Source of the DNA: Loripinus fragilis
Lineage: Eukaryota; Mollusca; Bivalvia; Lucinida; Lucinidae
NCBI GenBank assembly: GCA_964019695.1
Contig: CAXHUL010000214.1
Location: 558,001 to 622,000, forward strand
Direction of reading: 5' to 3'
Length of the DNA stretch: 64,000 nt
Position numbers and translations under genes: made by a program. Below are positions 50,161-63,246 of this stretch, one piece after another. Numbering within the stretch: position 1 is the stretch's first letter; each line of letters begins with the position of its first letter. The notes under the pieces are model-generated. The model did not search any database and was not told where the DNA came from. It saw only the letters and a program-made list of their open reading frames with translations.

Positions 50161-53100
50161 TTGAGAAAACGCGACCTTCGCGAAAAGCCCCGGAACCTAT
50201 TGCAAAGTGATGAGCAGTGCCCAGGAGCACCTCTCAGTCATTTGAGCAAAATTCCTTCGGCTACAAGTGGCTCAAATAAGGGCGTGAAAATTGTGCCGAA
50301 AGCCCTTTCAGGGGCTATTGCTCGGCACTCGGGGGACGGAAAATTTTACGCAATGCCTCACAATGAAGCACTGGTCGGGGGCTAACTTCTGGCACCAGTT
50401 TCGAGCCCGTCCGTGAAAGTGACCCGCGCAAGTTTTAGGCCGGTTCGGCTACTCTGGCCTAATGGGGCCTAATGGGAAGATCTTCTAATGCTCATAACTT
50501 TTTAATTTTCCGATGGAACGCTTTGAAATTTTCACCATTTGTAGACGGCCTCCCATACTACAAACTGATGCCCGTGTGGGCATGATGAAAATAGTAGTTC
50601 GCGAGACGGAAGCGCGTAAAGCTTCGGGGCGGCAGACTTCCACACCCCGATAACTCGGTATCGAAACATTGTTGCGGGCGGGTGCGCATGGCAATACCTG
50701 CGCCTCTGTTGGCCCTATCCGCGTGCAAAATCTAAAAGCGATCAGAGCCTTAGAAAGCGCGTACAACAGCTATCCCCATTTGCCTTGGGCCCTATGGGAA
50801 AACAGGAAATATCATAATTGCGGTCCGGGGCGGGCGCGCACAATGATAATTTTCACACCCGAGTAAGCTCTTTTATAGGTCAACATTTTGGAAAAAAAAT
50901 TGGCTTGCTGCCCACAGCAGGAGCTGAGAACCATGCATTCGGAGGTTTTCACACCCCACCCACTAATGCCCTCAAAGTTTGAGAAAACGCGACCTTCGCG
51001 AAAAGCCCCGGAACCTATTGCAAAGTGATGAGCAGTGCCCAGGAGCACCTCTCAGTCATTTGCGCAAAATTCCTTCGGCTACAAGTGGCTCAAATAAGGG
51101 CGTGAAAATTGTGCCGAAAGCCCTTTCAGGGGCTATTGCTCGGCACTCGGGGGACGGAAAATTTTACGCAATGCCTCACAATGAAGCACTGGTCGGGGGC
51201 TAACTTCTGGCACCAGTTTCGAGCCCGTCCGTGAAAGTGACCCGCGCAAGTTTTAGGCCGGTTCGGCTACACTGGCCTAATGGGGCCTAATGGGAAGATC
51301 TTCTAATGCTCATAACTTTTTAATTTTCCGATGGAACGCTTTGAAATTTTCACCATTTGTAGACGGCCTCCCGTACTACAAACTGATGCCCGTGTGGGCA
51401 TGATGAAAATAGTAGTTCGCGAGACGGAAGCGCGTTAAGCTTCGGGGCGGCAGACTTCCACACCCCGATAACTCGGTATCGAAACATTGTTGCGGGCGGG
51501 TGCGCATGGCAATACCTGCGCCTCTGTTGGCCCTATCCGCGTGCAAAATCTAAAAGCGATCAGAGCCTTAGAAAGCGCGTACAACCGCTATCCTCATTTG
51601 CCTTGGGCCCTATGGGAAAACAGGAAATATCATAATTGCGGTCCGGGGCGCGCGCGCACAATGATAATTTTCACACCCGAGTAAGCTCTTTTATAGGTCA
51701 ACATTTTGGAAAAAAAATTGGCTTGCTGCCTACAGCAGGAGCTGAGAACCATGCATTCGGAGGTTTTCACACCCCACCCACTAATGCCCTCAAAGTTTGA
51801 GAAAACGCGACCTTCGCAAAAAGCCCCGGAACCTATTGCAAAGTGATGAGCAGTGCCCAGGAGCACCTCTCAGTCATTTGCGCAAAATTCCTTCGGCTAC
51901 AAGTGGCTCAAATAAGGGCGTGAAAATTGTGCCGAAAGCCCTTTCAGGGGCTATTGCTCGGCACTCGGGGGACGGAAAATTTTACGCAATGCCTCACAAT
52001 GAAGCACTGGTCGGGGGCTAACTTCTGGCACCAGTTTCGAGCCCGTCCGTGAAAGTGACCCGCGCAAGTTTTAGGCCGGTTCGGCTACTCTGGCCTAATG
52101 GGGCCTAATGGGAAGATCTTCTAATGCTCATAACTTTTTAATTTTCCGATGGAGCACTTTGAAATTTTCACCATTTGTAGACGGCCTCCCGTACTACAAA
52201 CTGATGCCCGTGTGGGCATGATGAAAATAGTAGTTCGCGAGACGGAAGCGCGTAAAGCTTCGGGGCGGCAGACTTCCACACCCCGATAACTCGGTATCGA
52301 AACATTGTTGCGGGCGGGTGCGCATGGCAATACCTGCGCCCTTGTTGGCCCTATCCGCGTGCAAAATCTAAAAGCGATCAGAGCCTTAGAAAGCGCGTAC
52401 AACCGCTATCCCCATTTGCCTTGGGCCCTATGGGAAAACAGGAAATATCATAATTGCGGTCCGGGGCGCACGCGCACAATGATAATTTTCACACCCGAGT
52501 AAGCTCTTTTATAGGTCAACATTTTGGAAAAAAAATTGGCTTGCTGCCCACAGCAGGAGCTGAGAACCATGCATTCGGAGGTTTTCACACCCCACCCACT
52601 AATGCCCTCAAAGTTTGAGAAAACGCGACCTTCGCGAAAAGCCCCGGAACCTATTGCAAAGTGATGAGCAGTGCCCAGGAGCACCTCTCAGTCATTTGCG
52701 CAAAATTCCTTCAGCTACAAGTGGCTCAAATAAGGGCGTGAAAATTGTGCCGAAAGCCCTTTCAGGGGCTATTGCTCGGCACTCGGGGGACGGAAAATTT
52801 TACGCAATGCCTCACAATGAAGCACTGGTCGGGGGCTAACTTCCGGCACCAGTTTCCAGCCCGTCCGTGAAAGTGACCCGCGCAAGTTTTAGGCCGGTTC
52901 GGCTACTCTGGCCTAATGGGGCCTAATGGGAAGATCTTCTAATGCTCATAACTTTTTAATTTTCCGATGGAACGCTTTCAAATTTTCACCATTTGTAGAC
53001 GGCCTCCCGTACTACAAACTGATGCCCGTGTGGGCATGATGAAAATAGTAGTTCGCGAGACGGAAGCGCGTAAAGCTTCGGGGCGGCAGACTTCCACACC

Positions 53101-54250
53101 CCGATAACTCGGTATCGAAACATTGTTGCGGGCGGGTGCGCATGGCAATACCTGCGCCTCTGTTGGCCCTATCCGCGTGCAAAATCTAAAAGCGATCAGA
53201 GCCTTAGAAAGCGCGTACAACCGCTATCCCCATTTGCCTTGGGCCCTATGGGAAAACAGGAAATATCATAATTGCGGTCCGGGGCGCGCGCGCACAATGA
53301 TAATTTTCACACCCGAGTAAGCTCTTTTATAGGTCAACATTTTGGAAAAAAAATTGGCTTGCTGCCCACAGCAGGAGCTGAGAACCATGCATTCGGAGGT
53401 TTTCACACCCCACCCACTAATGCCCTCAAAGTTTGAGAAAATGCGACCTTCGCGAAAAGCCCCGGAACCTATTGCAAAGTGATGAGCAGTGCCCAGGAGC
53501 ACCTCTCAGTCATTTGCGCAAAATTCCTTCGGCTACAAGTGGCTCAAATAAGGGCGTGAAAATTGTGCCGAAAGCCCTTTCAGGGGCTATTGCTCGGCAC
53601 TCGGGGGACGGAAAATTTTACGCAATGCCTCACAATGAAGCACTGGTCGGGGGCTAACTTCTGGCACCAGTTTCGAGCCCGTCCGTGAAAGTGACCCGCG
53701 CAAGTTTTAGGCCGGTTCGGCTACTCTGGCCTAATGGGGCCTAATGGGAAGATCTTCTAATGCTCATAACTTTTTAATTTTCCGATGGAACGCTTTGAAA
53801 TTTTCACCATTTGTAGACGGCCTCCCGTACTACAAACTGATGCCCGTGTGGGCATGATGAAAATAGTAGTTCGCGAGACGGAAGCGCGTAAAGCTTCAGG
53901 GCGGCAGACTTCCACACCCCGATAACTCGGTATCGAAACATTGTTGCGGGCGGGTGCGCATGGCAATACCTGCGCCTCTGTTGGCCCTATCCGCGTGCAA
54001 AATCTAAAAGCGATCAGAGCCTTAGAAAGCGCGTACAACCGCTATCCCCATTTGCCTTGGGCCCTATGGGAAAACAGGAAATATCATAATTGCGGTCCGG
54101 GGCGCGCGCGCACAATGATAATTTTCACACCCGAGTAAGCTCTTTTATAGGTCAACATTTTGGAAAAAAAATTGGCTTGCTGCCCACAGCAGGAGCTGAG
54201 AACCATGCATTCGGAGGTTTTCACACCCCACCCACTAATGCCCTCAAAGT
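50161..54250. repeat. Monomers M62-M66: right segment, mostly private variants
   Basis: Starts are 50161, 50979, 51797, 52615 and 53433. M62: 50245, 50555, 50768, 50833. M63: 51271, 51436, 51594, 51731. M64: 51818, 52154, 52156, 52341-52342, 52470. M65: 52713, 52844, 52857, 52979. M66: 53442, 53898. Variant load per copy rises sharply compared with M53-M61, and no short-range period is evident. Confidence 0.83.
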
Positions 54251-57200
54251 TTGAGAAAACGCGACCTTCGCGAAAAGCCCCGGAACCTATTGCAAAGTGA
54301 TGAGCAGTGCCCAGGAGCACCTCTCAGTCATTTGCGCAAAATTCCTTTGGCTACAAGTGGCTCAAATAAGGGCGTGAAAATTGTGCCGAAAGCCCTTTCA
54401 GGGGCTATTGCTCGGCACTCGGGGGACGGAAAATTTTACGCAATGCCTCACAATGAAGCACTGGTCGGGGGCTAACTTCTGGCACCAGTTTTGAGCCCGT
54501 CCGTGAAAGTGACCCGCGCAAGTTTTAGGCCGGTTCGGCTACTCTGGCCTAATGGGGCCTAATGGGAAGATCTTCTAATGCTCATAACTTTTTAATTTTC
54601 CGATGGAACGCTTTGAAATTTTCACCATTTGTAGACGGCCTCCCGTACTACAAACTGATGCCCGTGTGGGCATGATGAAAATAGTAGTTCGCGAGACGGA
54701 AGCGCGTAAAGCTTCGGGGCGGCAGACTTCCACACCCCGATAACTCGGTATCGAAACATTGTTGCGGGCGGGTGCGCATGGCAATACCTGCGCCTCTGTT
54801 GGCCCTATCCGCGTGCAAAATCTAAAAGCGATCAGAGCCTTAGAAAGCGCGTACAACCGCTATCCCCATTTGCCTTGGGCCCTATGGGAAAACAGGAAAT
54901 ATCATAATTGCGGTCCGGGGCGCGCGCGCACAATGATAATTTTCACACCCGAGTAAGCTCTTTTATAGGTCAACATTTTGGAAAAAAATTGGCTTGCTGC
55001 CCACAGCAGGAGCTGAGAACCATGCATTCGGAGGTTTTCACACCCCACCCACTAATGCCCTCAAAGTTTGAGAAAACGCGACCTTCGCGAAAAGCCCCGG
55101 AACCTATTGCAAAGTGATGAGCAGTGCCCAGGAGCACCTCTCAGTCATTTGCGCAAAATTCCTTCGGCTACAAGTGGCTCAAATAAGGGTGTGAAAATTG
55201 TGCCGAAAGCCCTTTCAGGGGCTATTGCTCGGCACTCGGGGGACGGAAAATTTTACGCAATGCCTCACAATGAAGCACTGGTCGGGGGCTAACTTCTGGC
55301 ACCAGTTTCGAGCCCGTCCGTGAAAGTGACCCGCGCAAGTTTTAGGCCGGTTCGGCTACTCTGGCCTAATGGGGCCTAATGGGAAGATCTTCTAATGCTC
55401 ATAACTTTTTAATTTTCCGATGGAACGCTTTGAAATTTTCACCATTTGTAGACGGCCTCCCGTACTACAAACTGATGCCCGTGTGGGCATGATGAAAATA
55501 GTAGTTCGCGAGACGGAAGCGCGTAAAGCTTCGGGGCGGCAGACTTCCACACCCCGATAACTCGGTATCGAAACATTGTTGCGGGCGGGTGCGCATGGCA
55601 ATACCTGCGCCTCTGTTGGCCCTATCCGCGTGCAAAATCTAAAAGCGATCAGAGCCTTAGAAAGCGCGTACAACCGCTATCCCCATTTGCCTTGGGCCCT
55701 ATGGGAAAACAGGAAATATCATAATTGCGGTCCGGGGCGCGCGCGCACAATGATAATTTTCACACCCGAGTAAGCTCTTTTATAGGTCAACATTTTGGAA
55801 AAAAAATTGGCTTGCTGCCCACAGCAGGAGCTGAGAACCATGCATTCGGAGTTATTCACACCCCACCCACTAATGCCCTCAAAGTTTGAGAAAACGCGAC
55901 CTTCGCGAAAAGCCCCGGAACCTATTGCAAAGTGATGAGCAGTGCCCAGGAGCACCTCTCAGTCATTTGCGCAAAATTCCTTCGGCTACAAGTGGCTCAA
56001 ATAAGGGCGTGAAAATTGTGCCGAAAGCCCTTTCAGGGGCTATTGCTCGGCACTCGGGGGACAGAAAATTTTACGCAATGCCTCACAATGAAGCACTGGT
56101 CGGGGGCTAACTTCTGGCACCAGTTTCGAGCCCGTCCGTGAAAGTGACCCGCGCAAGTTTTAGGCCGGTTCGGCTACTCTGGCCTAATGGGGCCTAATGG
56201 GAAGATCTTCTAATGCTCATAACTTTTTAATTTTCCGATGGAACGCTTTGAAATTTTCACCATTTGTAGACGGCCTCCCGTACTACAAACTGATGCTCGT
56301 GTGGGCATGATGAAAATAGTAGTTCGCGAGACGGAAGCGCGTAAAGCTTCGGGGCGGCAGACTTCCACACCCCAATAACTCGGTATCGAAACATTGTTGC
56401 GGGCGGGTGCGCATGGCAATACCTGCGCCTCTGTTGGCCCTATCCGCGTGCAAAATCTAAAAGCGATCAGAGCCTTAGAAAGCGCGTACAACCGCTATCC
56501 CCATTTGCCTTGGGCCCTATGGGAAAACAGGAAATATCATAATTGCGGTCCGGGGCGCGCGCGCACAATGATAATTTTCACACCCGAGTAAGCTCTTTTA
56601 TAGGTCAACATTTTGGAAAAAAAATTGGCTTGCTGCCCACAGCAGGAGCTGAGAACCATGCATTCGGAGGTTTTCACACCCCACCCACTAATGCCCTCAA
56701 AGTTTGAGAAAACGCGACCTTCGCGAAAAGCCCCGGAACCTATTGCAAAGTGATGAGCAGTGCCCAGGAGCACCTCTCAGTCATTTGCGCAAAATTCCTT
56801 CGGCTACAAGTGGCTCAAATAAGGGCATGAAAATTGTGCCGAAAGCCCTTTCAGGGGCTATTGCTCGGCACTCGGGGGACGGAAAATTTTACGCAATGCC
56901 TCACAATGAAGCACTGGTCGGGGGCTAACTTCTGGCACCAGTTTCGAGCCCGTCCGTGAAAGTGACCCGCGCAAGTTTTAGGCCGGTTCGGCTACTCTGG
57001 CCTAATGGGGCCTAATGGGAAGATCTTCTAATGCTCATAACTTTTTAATTTTCTGATGGAACGCTTTGAAATTTTCACCATTTGTAGACGGCCTCCCGTA
57101 CTACAAACTGATGCCCGTGTGGGCATGATGAAAATAGTAGTTCGCGAGACGGAAGCGCGTAAAGCTTCGGGGCGGCAGACTTCCACACCCCGATAACTCG

Positions 57201-59157
57201 GTATCGAAACATTGTTGCGAGCGGGTGCGCATGGCAATACCTGCGCCTCTGTTGGCCCTATCCGCGTGCAAAATCTAAAAGCGATCAGAGCCTTAGAAAG
57301 CGCGTACAACCGCTATCCCCATTTGCCTTGGGCCCTATGGGAAAACAGGAAATATCATAATTGCGGTCCGGGGCGCGCGCGCACAATGATAATTTTCACA
57401 CCCGAGTAAGCTCTTTTATAGGTCAACATTTTGGAAAAAAAATTGGCTTGCTGCCCACAGCAGGAGCTGAGAACCATGCATTCGGAGGTTTTCACACCCC
57501 ACCCACTAATGCCCTCAAAGTTTGAGAAAACGCGACCTTCGCGAAAAGCCCCGGAACCTATTGCAAAGTGATGAGCAGTGCCCAGGAGCACCTCTCAGTC
57601 ATTTGCGCAAAATTCCTTCGGCTACAAGTGGCTCAAATAAGGGCGTGAAAATTGTGCCGAAAGCCCTTTCAGGGGCTATTGCTCGGCACTCGGGGGACGG
57701 AAAATTTTACGCAATGCCTCACAATGAAGCACTGGTCGGGGGCTAACTTCTGGCACCAGTTTCGAGCCCGTCCGTGAAAGTGACCCGCGCAAGTTTTAGG
57801 CCGGTTCGGCTACTCTGGCCTAATGGGGCCTAATGGGAAGATCTTCTAATGCTCATAACTTTTTAATTTTCCGATGGAACGCTTTGAAATTTTCACCATT
57901 TGTAGACGGCCTCCCGTACTACAAACTGATGCCCGTGTGGGCATGATGAAAATAGTAGTTCGCGAGAAGGAAGCGCGTAAAGCTTTGGGGCGGCAGACTT
58001 CCACACCCCGATAACTCGGTATCGAAACATTGTTGCGGGCGGGTGCGCATGGCAATACCTGCGCCTCTGTTGGCCCTATCCGCGTGCAAAATCTAAAAGC
58101 GATCAGAGCCTTAGAAAGCGCGTACAACCGCTATCCCCATTTGCCTTGGGCCCTATGGGAAAACAGGAAATATCATAATTGCGGTCCGGGGCGCGCGCGC
58201 ACAATGATAATTTTCACACCCGAGTAAGCTCTTTTATAGGTCAACATTTTGGAAAAAAATTTGGCTTGCTGCCCACAGCAGGAGCTGAGAACCATGCATT
58301 CGGAGGTTTTCACACCCCACCCACTAATGCCCTCAAAGTTTGAGAAAACGCGACCTTCGCGAAAAGCCCCGGAACCTATTGCAAAGTGATGAGCAGTGCC
58401 CAGGAGCACCTCTCAGTCATTTGCGCAAAATTCCTTCGGCTACAAGTGGCTCAAATAAGGGCGTGAAAATTGTGCCGAAAGCCCTTTCAGGGGCTATTGC
58501 TCGGCACTCGGGGGACGGAAAATTTTACGCAATGCCTCACAATGAAGCAATGGTCGGGGGCTAACTTCTGGCACCAGTTTCGAGCCCGTCCGTGAAAGTG
58601 ACCCGCGCAAGTTTTAGGCCGGTTCGGCTACTCTGGCCTAATGGGGCCTAATGGGAAGATCTTCTAATGCTCATAACTTTTTAATTTTCCGATGGAACGC
58701 TTTGAAATTTTCACCATTTGTAGACGGCCTCCCGTACTACAAACTGATGCCCGTCTGGGCATGATGAAAATAGTAGTTCGCGAGACGGAAGCGCGTAAAG
58801 CTTCGGGGCGGCAGACTTCCACACCCCGATAACTCGGTATCGAAACATTGTTGCGGGCGGGTGCGCATGGCAATACCTGCGCCTCTGTTGGCCCTATCCG
58901 CGTGCAAAATCTAAAAGCGATCAGAGCCTTAGAAAGCGCGTACAACCGCTATCCCCATTTGCCTTGGGCCCTATGGGAAAACAGGAAATATCATAATTGC
59001 GGTCCGGGGCGCGCGCGCACAATGATAATTTTCACACCCGAGTAAGCTCTTTTATAGGTCAACATTTTGGAAAAAAAATTGGCTTGCTGCCCACAGCAGG
59101 AGCTGAGAACCATGCATTCGGAGGTTTTCACACCCCACCCACTAATGCCCTCAAAGT
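54251..59157. repeat. Monomers M67-M72
   Basis: Starts are 54251, 55068, 55886, 56704, 57522 and 58340. M67: 54348, 54492 and one A lost from the A8 run. M68: 55190, 55852, 55854. M69: 56063, 56297, 56374. M70: 56827, 57054, 57220. M71: 57968, 57986, 58260. M72: 58550, 58755. T at 54348 recurs in M73 (59255), six monomers on. It is a single CpG-type change and could be coincidental. Confidence 0.8.
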
Positions 59158-62100
59158 TTGAGAAAACGCGACCTTCGCGAAAAGCCCCGGAACCTATTGC
59201 AAAGTGATGAGCAGTGCCCAGGAGCACCTCTCAGTCATTTGCGCAAAATTCCTTTGGCTACAAGTGGCTCAAATAAGGGCGTGAAAATTGTGCCGAAAGC
59301 CCTTTCAGGGGCTATTGCTCGGCACTCGGGGGACGGAAAATTTTACGCAATGCCTCACAATGAAGCACTGGTCGGGGGCTAACTTCTGGCACCAGTTTCG
59401 AGCCCGTCCGTGAAAGTGACCCGCGCAAGTTTTAGGCCGGTTCGGCTACTCTGGCCTAATGGGGCCTAATGGGAAGATCTTCTAATGCTCATAACTTTTT
59501 AATTTTCCGATGGAACGCTTTGAAATTTTCACCATTTGTAGACGGCCTCCCGTACTACAAACTGATGCCCGTGTGGGCATGATGAAAATAGTAGTTCGCG
59601 AGACGGAAGCGCGTAAAGCTTCGGGGCGGCAGACTTCCACACCCCGATAACTCGGTATCGAAACATTGTTGCGGGCGGGTGCGCATGGCAATACCTGCGC
59701 CTCTGTTGGCCCTATCCGCGTGCAAAATCTAAAAGCGATCAGAGCCTTAGAAAGCGCGTACAACCGCTATCCCCATTTGCCTTGGGCCCTATGGGAAAAC
59801 AGGAAATATCATAATTGCGGTCCGGGGCGCGCGCGCACAATGATAATTTTCACACCCGAGTAAGCTCTTTTATAGGTCAACATTTTGGAAAAAAAATTGG
59901 CTTGCTGCCCACAGCAGGAGCTGAGAACCATGCATTCGGAGGTTTTAACACCCCACCCACTAATGCCCTCAAAGTTTGAGAAAACGCGACCTTCGCGAAA
60001 AGCCCCGGAACCTATTGCAAAGTGATGAGCAGTGCCCAGGAGCACCTCTCAGTCATTTGCGCAAAATTCCTTCGGCTACAAGTGGCTCAAATAAGGGCGT
60101 GAAAATTGTGCCGAAAGCCCTTTCAGGGGCTATTGCTCGGCACTCGGGGGACGGAAAATTTTACGCAATGCCTCACAATGAAGCACTGGTCGGGGGCTAA
60201 CTTCTGGCACCAGTTTCGAGCCCGTCCGTGAAAGTGACCCGCGCAAGTTTTAGGCCGGTTCGGCTACTCTGGCCTAATGGGGCCTAATGGGAAGATCTTC
60301 TAATGCTCATAACTTTTTAATTTTCCGATGGAACGCTTTGAAATTTTCACCATTTGTAGACAGCGTCCCGTACTACAAACTGATGCCCGTGTGGGCATGA
60401 TGAAAATAGTAGTTCGCGAGACGGAAGCGCGTAAAGCTTCGGGGCGGCAGACTTCCACACCCCGATAACTCGGTATCGAAACATTGTTGCGGGCGGGTGC
60501 GCATGGCAATACCTGCGCCTCTGTTGGCCCTATCCGCGTGCAAAATCTAAAAGCTATCAGAGCCTTAGAAAGCGCGTACAACCGCTATCCCCATTTGCCT
60601 TGGGCCCTATGGGAAAACAGGAAATATCATAATTGCGGTCCGGGCGCGCGCGCACAATGATAATTTTCACACCCGAGTAAGCTCTTTTATAGGTCAACAT
60701 TTTGGAAAAAAAATTGGCTTGCAGCCCACAGCAGGAGCTGAGAACCATGCATTCGGAGGTTTTCACACCCCACCCACTAATGCCCTCAAAGTTTGAGAAA
60801 ACGCGACCTTCGCGAAAAGCCCCGGAACCTATTGCAAAGTGATGAGCAGTGCCCAGGAGCACCTCTCAGTCATTTGCGCAAAATTCCTTCGGCTACAAGT
60901 GGCTCAAATAAGGGCGTGAAAATTGTGCCGAAAGCCCTTTCAGGGGCTATTGCTTGGCACTCGGGGGACGGAAAATTTTACGCAATGCCTCACAATGAAG
61001 CACTGGTCGGGGGCTAACTTCTGGCACCAGTTTCGAGCCCGTCCGTGAAAGTGACCCGCGCAAGTTTTAGGCCGGTTCGGCTACTCTGGCCTAATGGGGC
61101 CTAATGGGAAGATCTTCTAATGCTCATAACTTTTTAATTTTCCGATGGAACGCTTTGAAATTTTCACCATTTGTAGACGGCCTCCCGTACTACAAACTGA
61201 TGCCCGTGTGGGCATGATGAAAATAGTAGTTCGCGAGATGGAAGCGCGTAAAGCTTCGGGGCGGCAGACTTCCACACCCCGATAACTCGGTATCGAAACA
61301 TTGTTGCGGGCGGTTGCGCATGGCAATACCTGCGCCTCTGTTGGCCCTATCCGCGTGCAAAATCTAAAAGCGATCAGAGCCTTAGAAAGCGCGTACAACC
61401 GCTATCCCCATTTGCCTTGGGCCCTATGGGAAAACAGGAAATATCATAATTGCGGTCCGGGGCGCGCGCGCACAATGATAATTTTCACACCCGAGTAAGC
61501 TCTTTTATAGGTCAACATTTTGGAAAAAAAATTGGCTTGCTGCCCACAGCAGGAGCTGAGAACCATGCATTCGGAGGTTTTCACACCCCACCCACTAATG
61601 CCCTCAAAGTTTGAGAAAACGCGACCTTCGCGAAAAGCCCCGGAACCTATTGCAAAGTGATGAGCAGTGCCCAGGAGCACCTCTCAGTCATTTGCGCAAA
61701 ATTCCTTCGGCTACAAGTGGCTCAAATAAGGGCGTGAAAATTGTGCCGAAAGCCCTTTCAGGGGCTATTGCTCGGCACTCGGGGGACGGAAAATTTTACG
61801 CAATGCCTCACAATGAAGCACTGGTCGGGGGCTAACTTCTGGCACCAGTTTCGAGCCCGTCCGTGAAAGTGACCCGCTCAAGTTTTAGGCCGGTTCGGCT
61901 ACTCTGGCCTAATGGGGCCTAATGGGAAGATCTTCTAATGCTCATAACTTTTTAATTTTCCGATGGAACGCTTTGAAATTTTCACCATTTGTAGACGGCC
62001 TCCCGTACTACAAACTGATGCCCGTGTGGGCATGATGAAAATAGTAGTTCGCGAGACGGAAGCGCGTAAAGCTTCGGGGCGGCAGACTTCCACACCCCGA

Positions 62101-63246
62101 TAACTCGGTATCGAAACATTGTTGCGGGCGGGTGCGCATGGCAATACCTGCGCCTCTGTTGGCCCTATCCGCGTGCAAAATCTAAAAGCGATCAGAGCTT
62201 TAGAAAGCGCGTACAACCGCTATCCCCATTTGCCTTGGGCCCTATGGGAAAACAGGAAATATCATAATTGCGGTCCGGGGCGCGCGCGCACAATGATAAT
62301 TTTCACACCCGAGTAAGCTCTTTTATAGGTCAACATTTTGGAAAAAAAATTGGCTTGCTGCCCACAGCTGGAGTTGAGAACCATGCATTCGGAGGTTTTC
62401 ACACCCCACCCACTAATGCCCTCAAAGTTTGAGAAAACGCGACCTTCGCGAAAAGCCCCGGAACCTATTGCAAAGTGATGAGCAGTGCCCAGGAGCACCT
62501 CTCAGTCATTTGCGCAAAATTCCTTCGGCTACAAGTGGCTCAAATAAGGGCGTGAAAATTGTGCCGAAAGCCCTTTCAGGGGCTATTGCTCGGCACTTGG
62601 GGGACGGAAAATTTTACGCAATGCCTCACAATGAAGCACTGGTCGGGGGCTAACTTCTGGCACCAGTTTCGAGCCCGTCCGTGAAAGTGACCCGCGCAAG
62701 TTTTAGGCCGGTTCGGCTACTCTGGCCTAATGGGGCCTAATGGGAAGATCTTCTAATGCTCAAAACTTTTTAATTTTCCGATGGAACGCTTTGAAATTTT
62801 CACCATTTGTAGACGGCCTCCCGTACTACAAACTGATGCCCGTGTGGGCATGATGAAAATAGTAGTTCGCGAGACGGAAGCGCGTAAAGCTTCGGGGCGG
62901 CAGACTTCCACACCCCGATAACTCGGTATCGAAACATTGTTGCGGGCGGGTACGCATGGCAATACCTGCGCCTCTGTTGGCCCTATCCGCGTGCAAAATC
63001 TAAAAGCGATCAGAGCCTTAGAAAGCGCGTACAACCGCTATCCCCATTTGCCTTGGGCCCTATGGGAAAACAGGAAATATCATAATTGCGGTCCGGGGCG
63101 CGCGCGCACAATGATAATTTTCACACCCGAGTAAGCTCTTTTATAGGTCAACATTTTGGAAAAAAAATTGGCTTGCTGCCCACAGCAGGAGCTGAGAACC
63201 ATGCATTCGGAGGTTTTCACACCCCACCCACTAATGCCCTCAAAGT
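59158..63246. repeat. Monomers M73-M77
   Basis: Starts are 59158, 59976, 60793, 61611 and 62429. M73: 59255, 59947. M74: 60362, 60365, 60555, one G lost near 60641, 60723. M75: 60955, 61239, 61314. M76: 61878, 62199, 62369, 62374. M77: 62598, 62763, 62952. Nearly all are private; 62598 matches 45425 in M56 and is a CpG-type change. Confidence 0.8.

Noticed and set aside
54348..59255. Six-monomer higher-order repeat continuing into M67-M73
   Set aside because: Only one CpG-type change (54348/59255) recurs at this spacing. The same change also occurs in M7 (5275), so repeated mutation is as likely.
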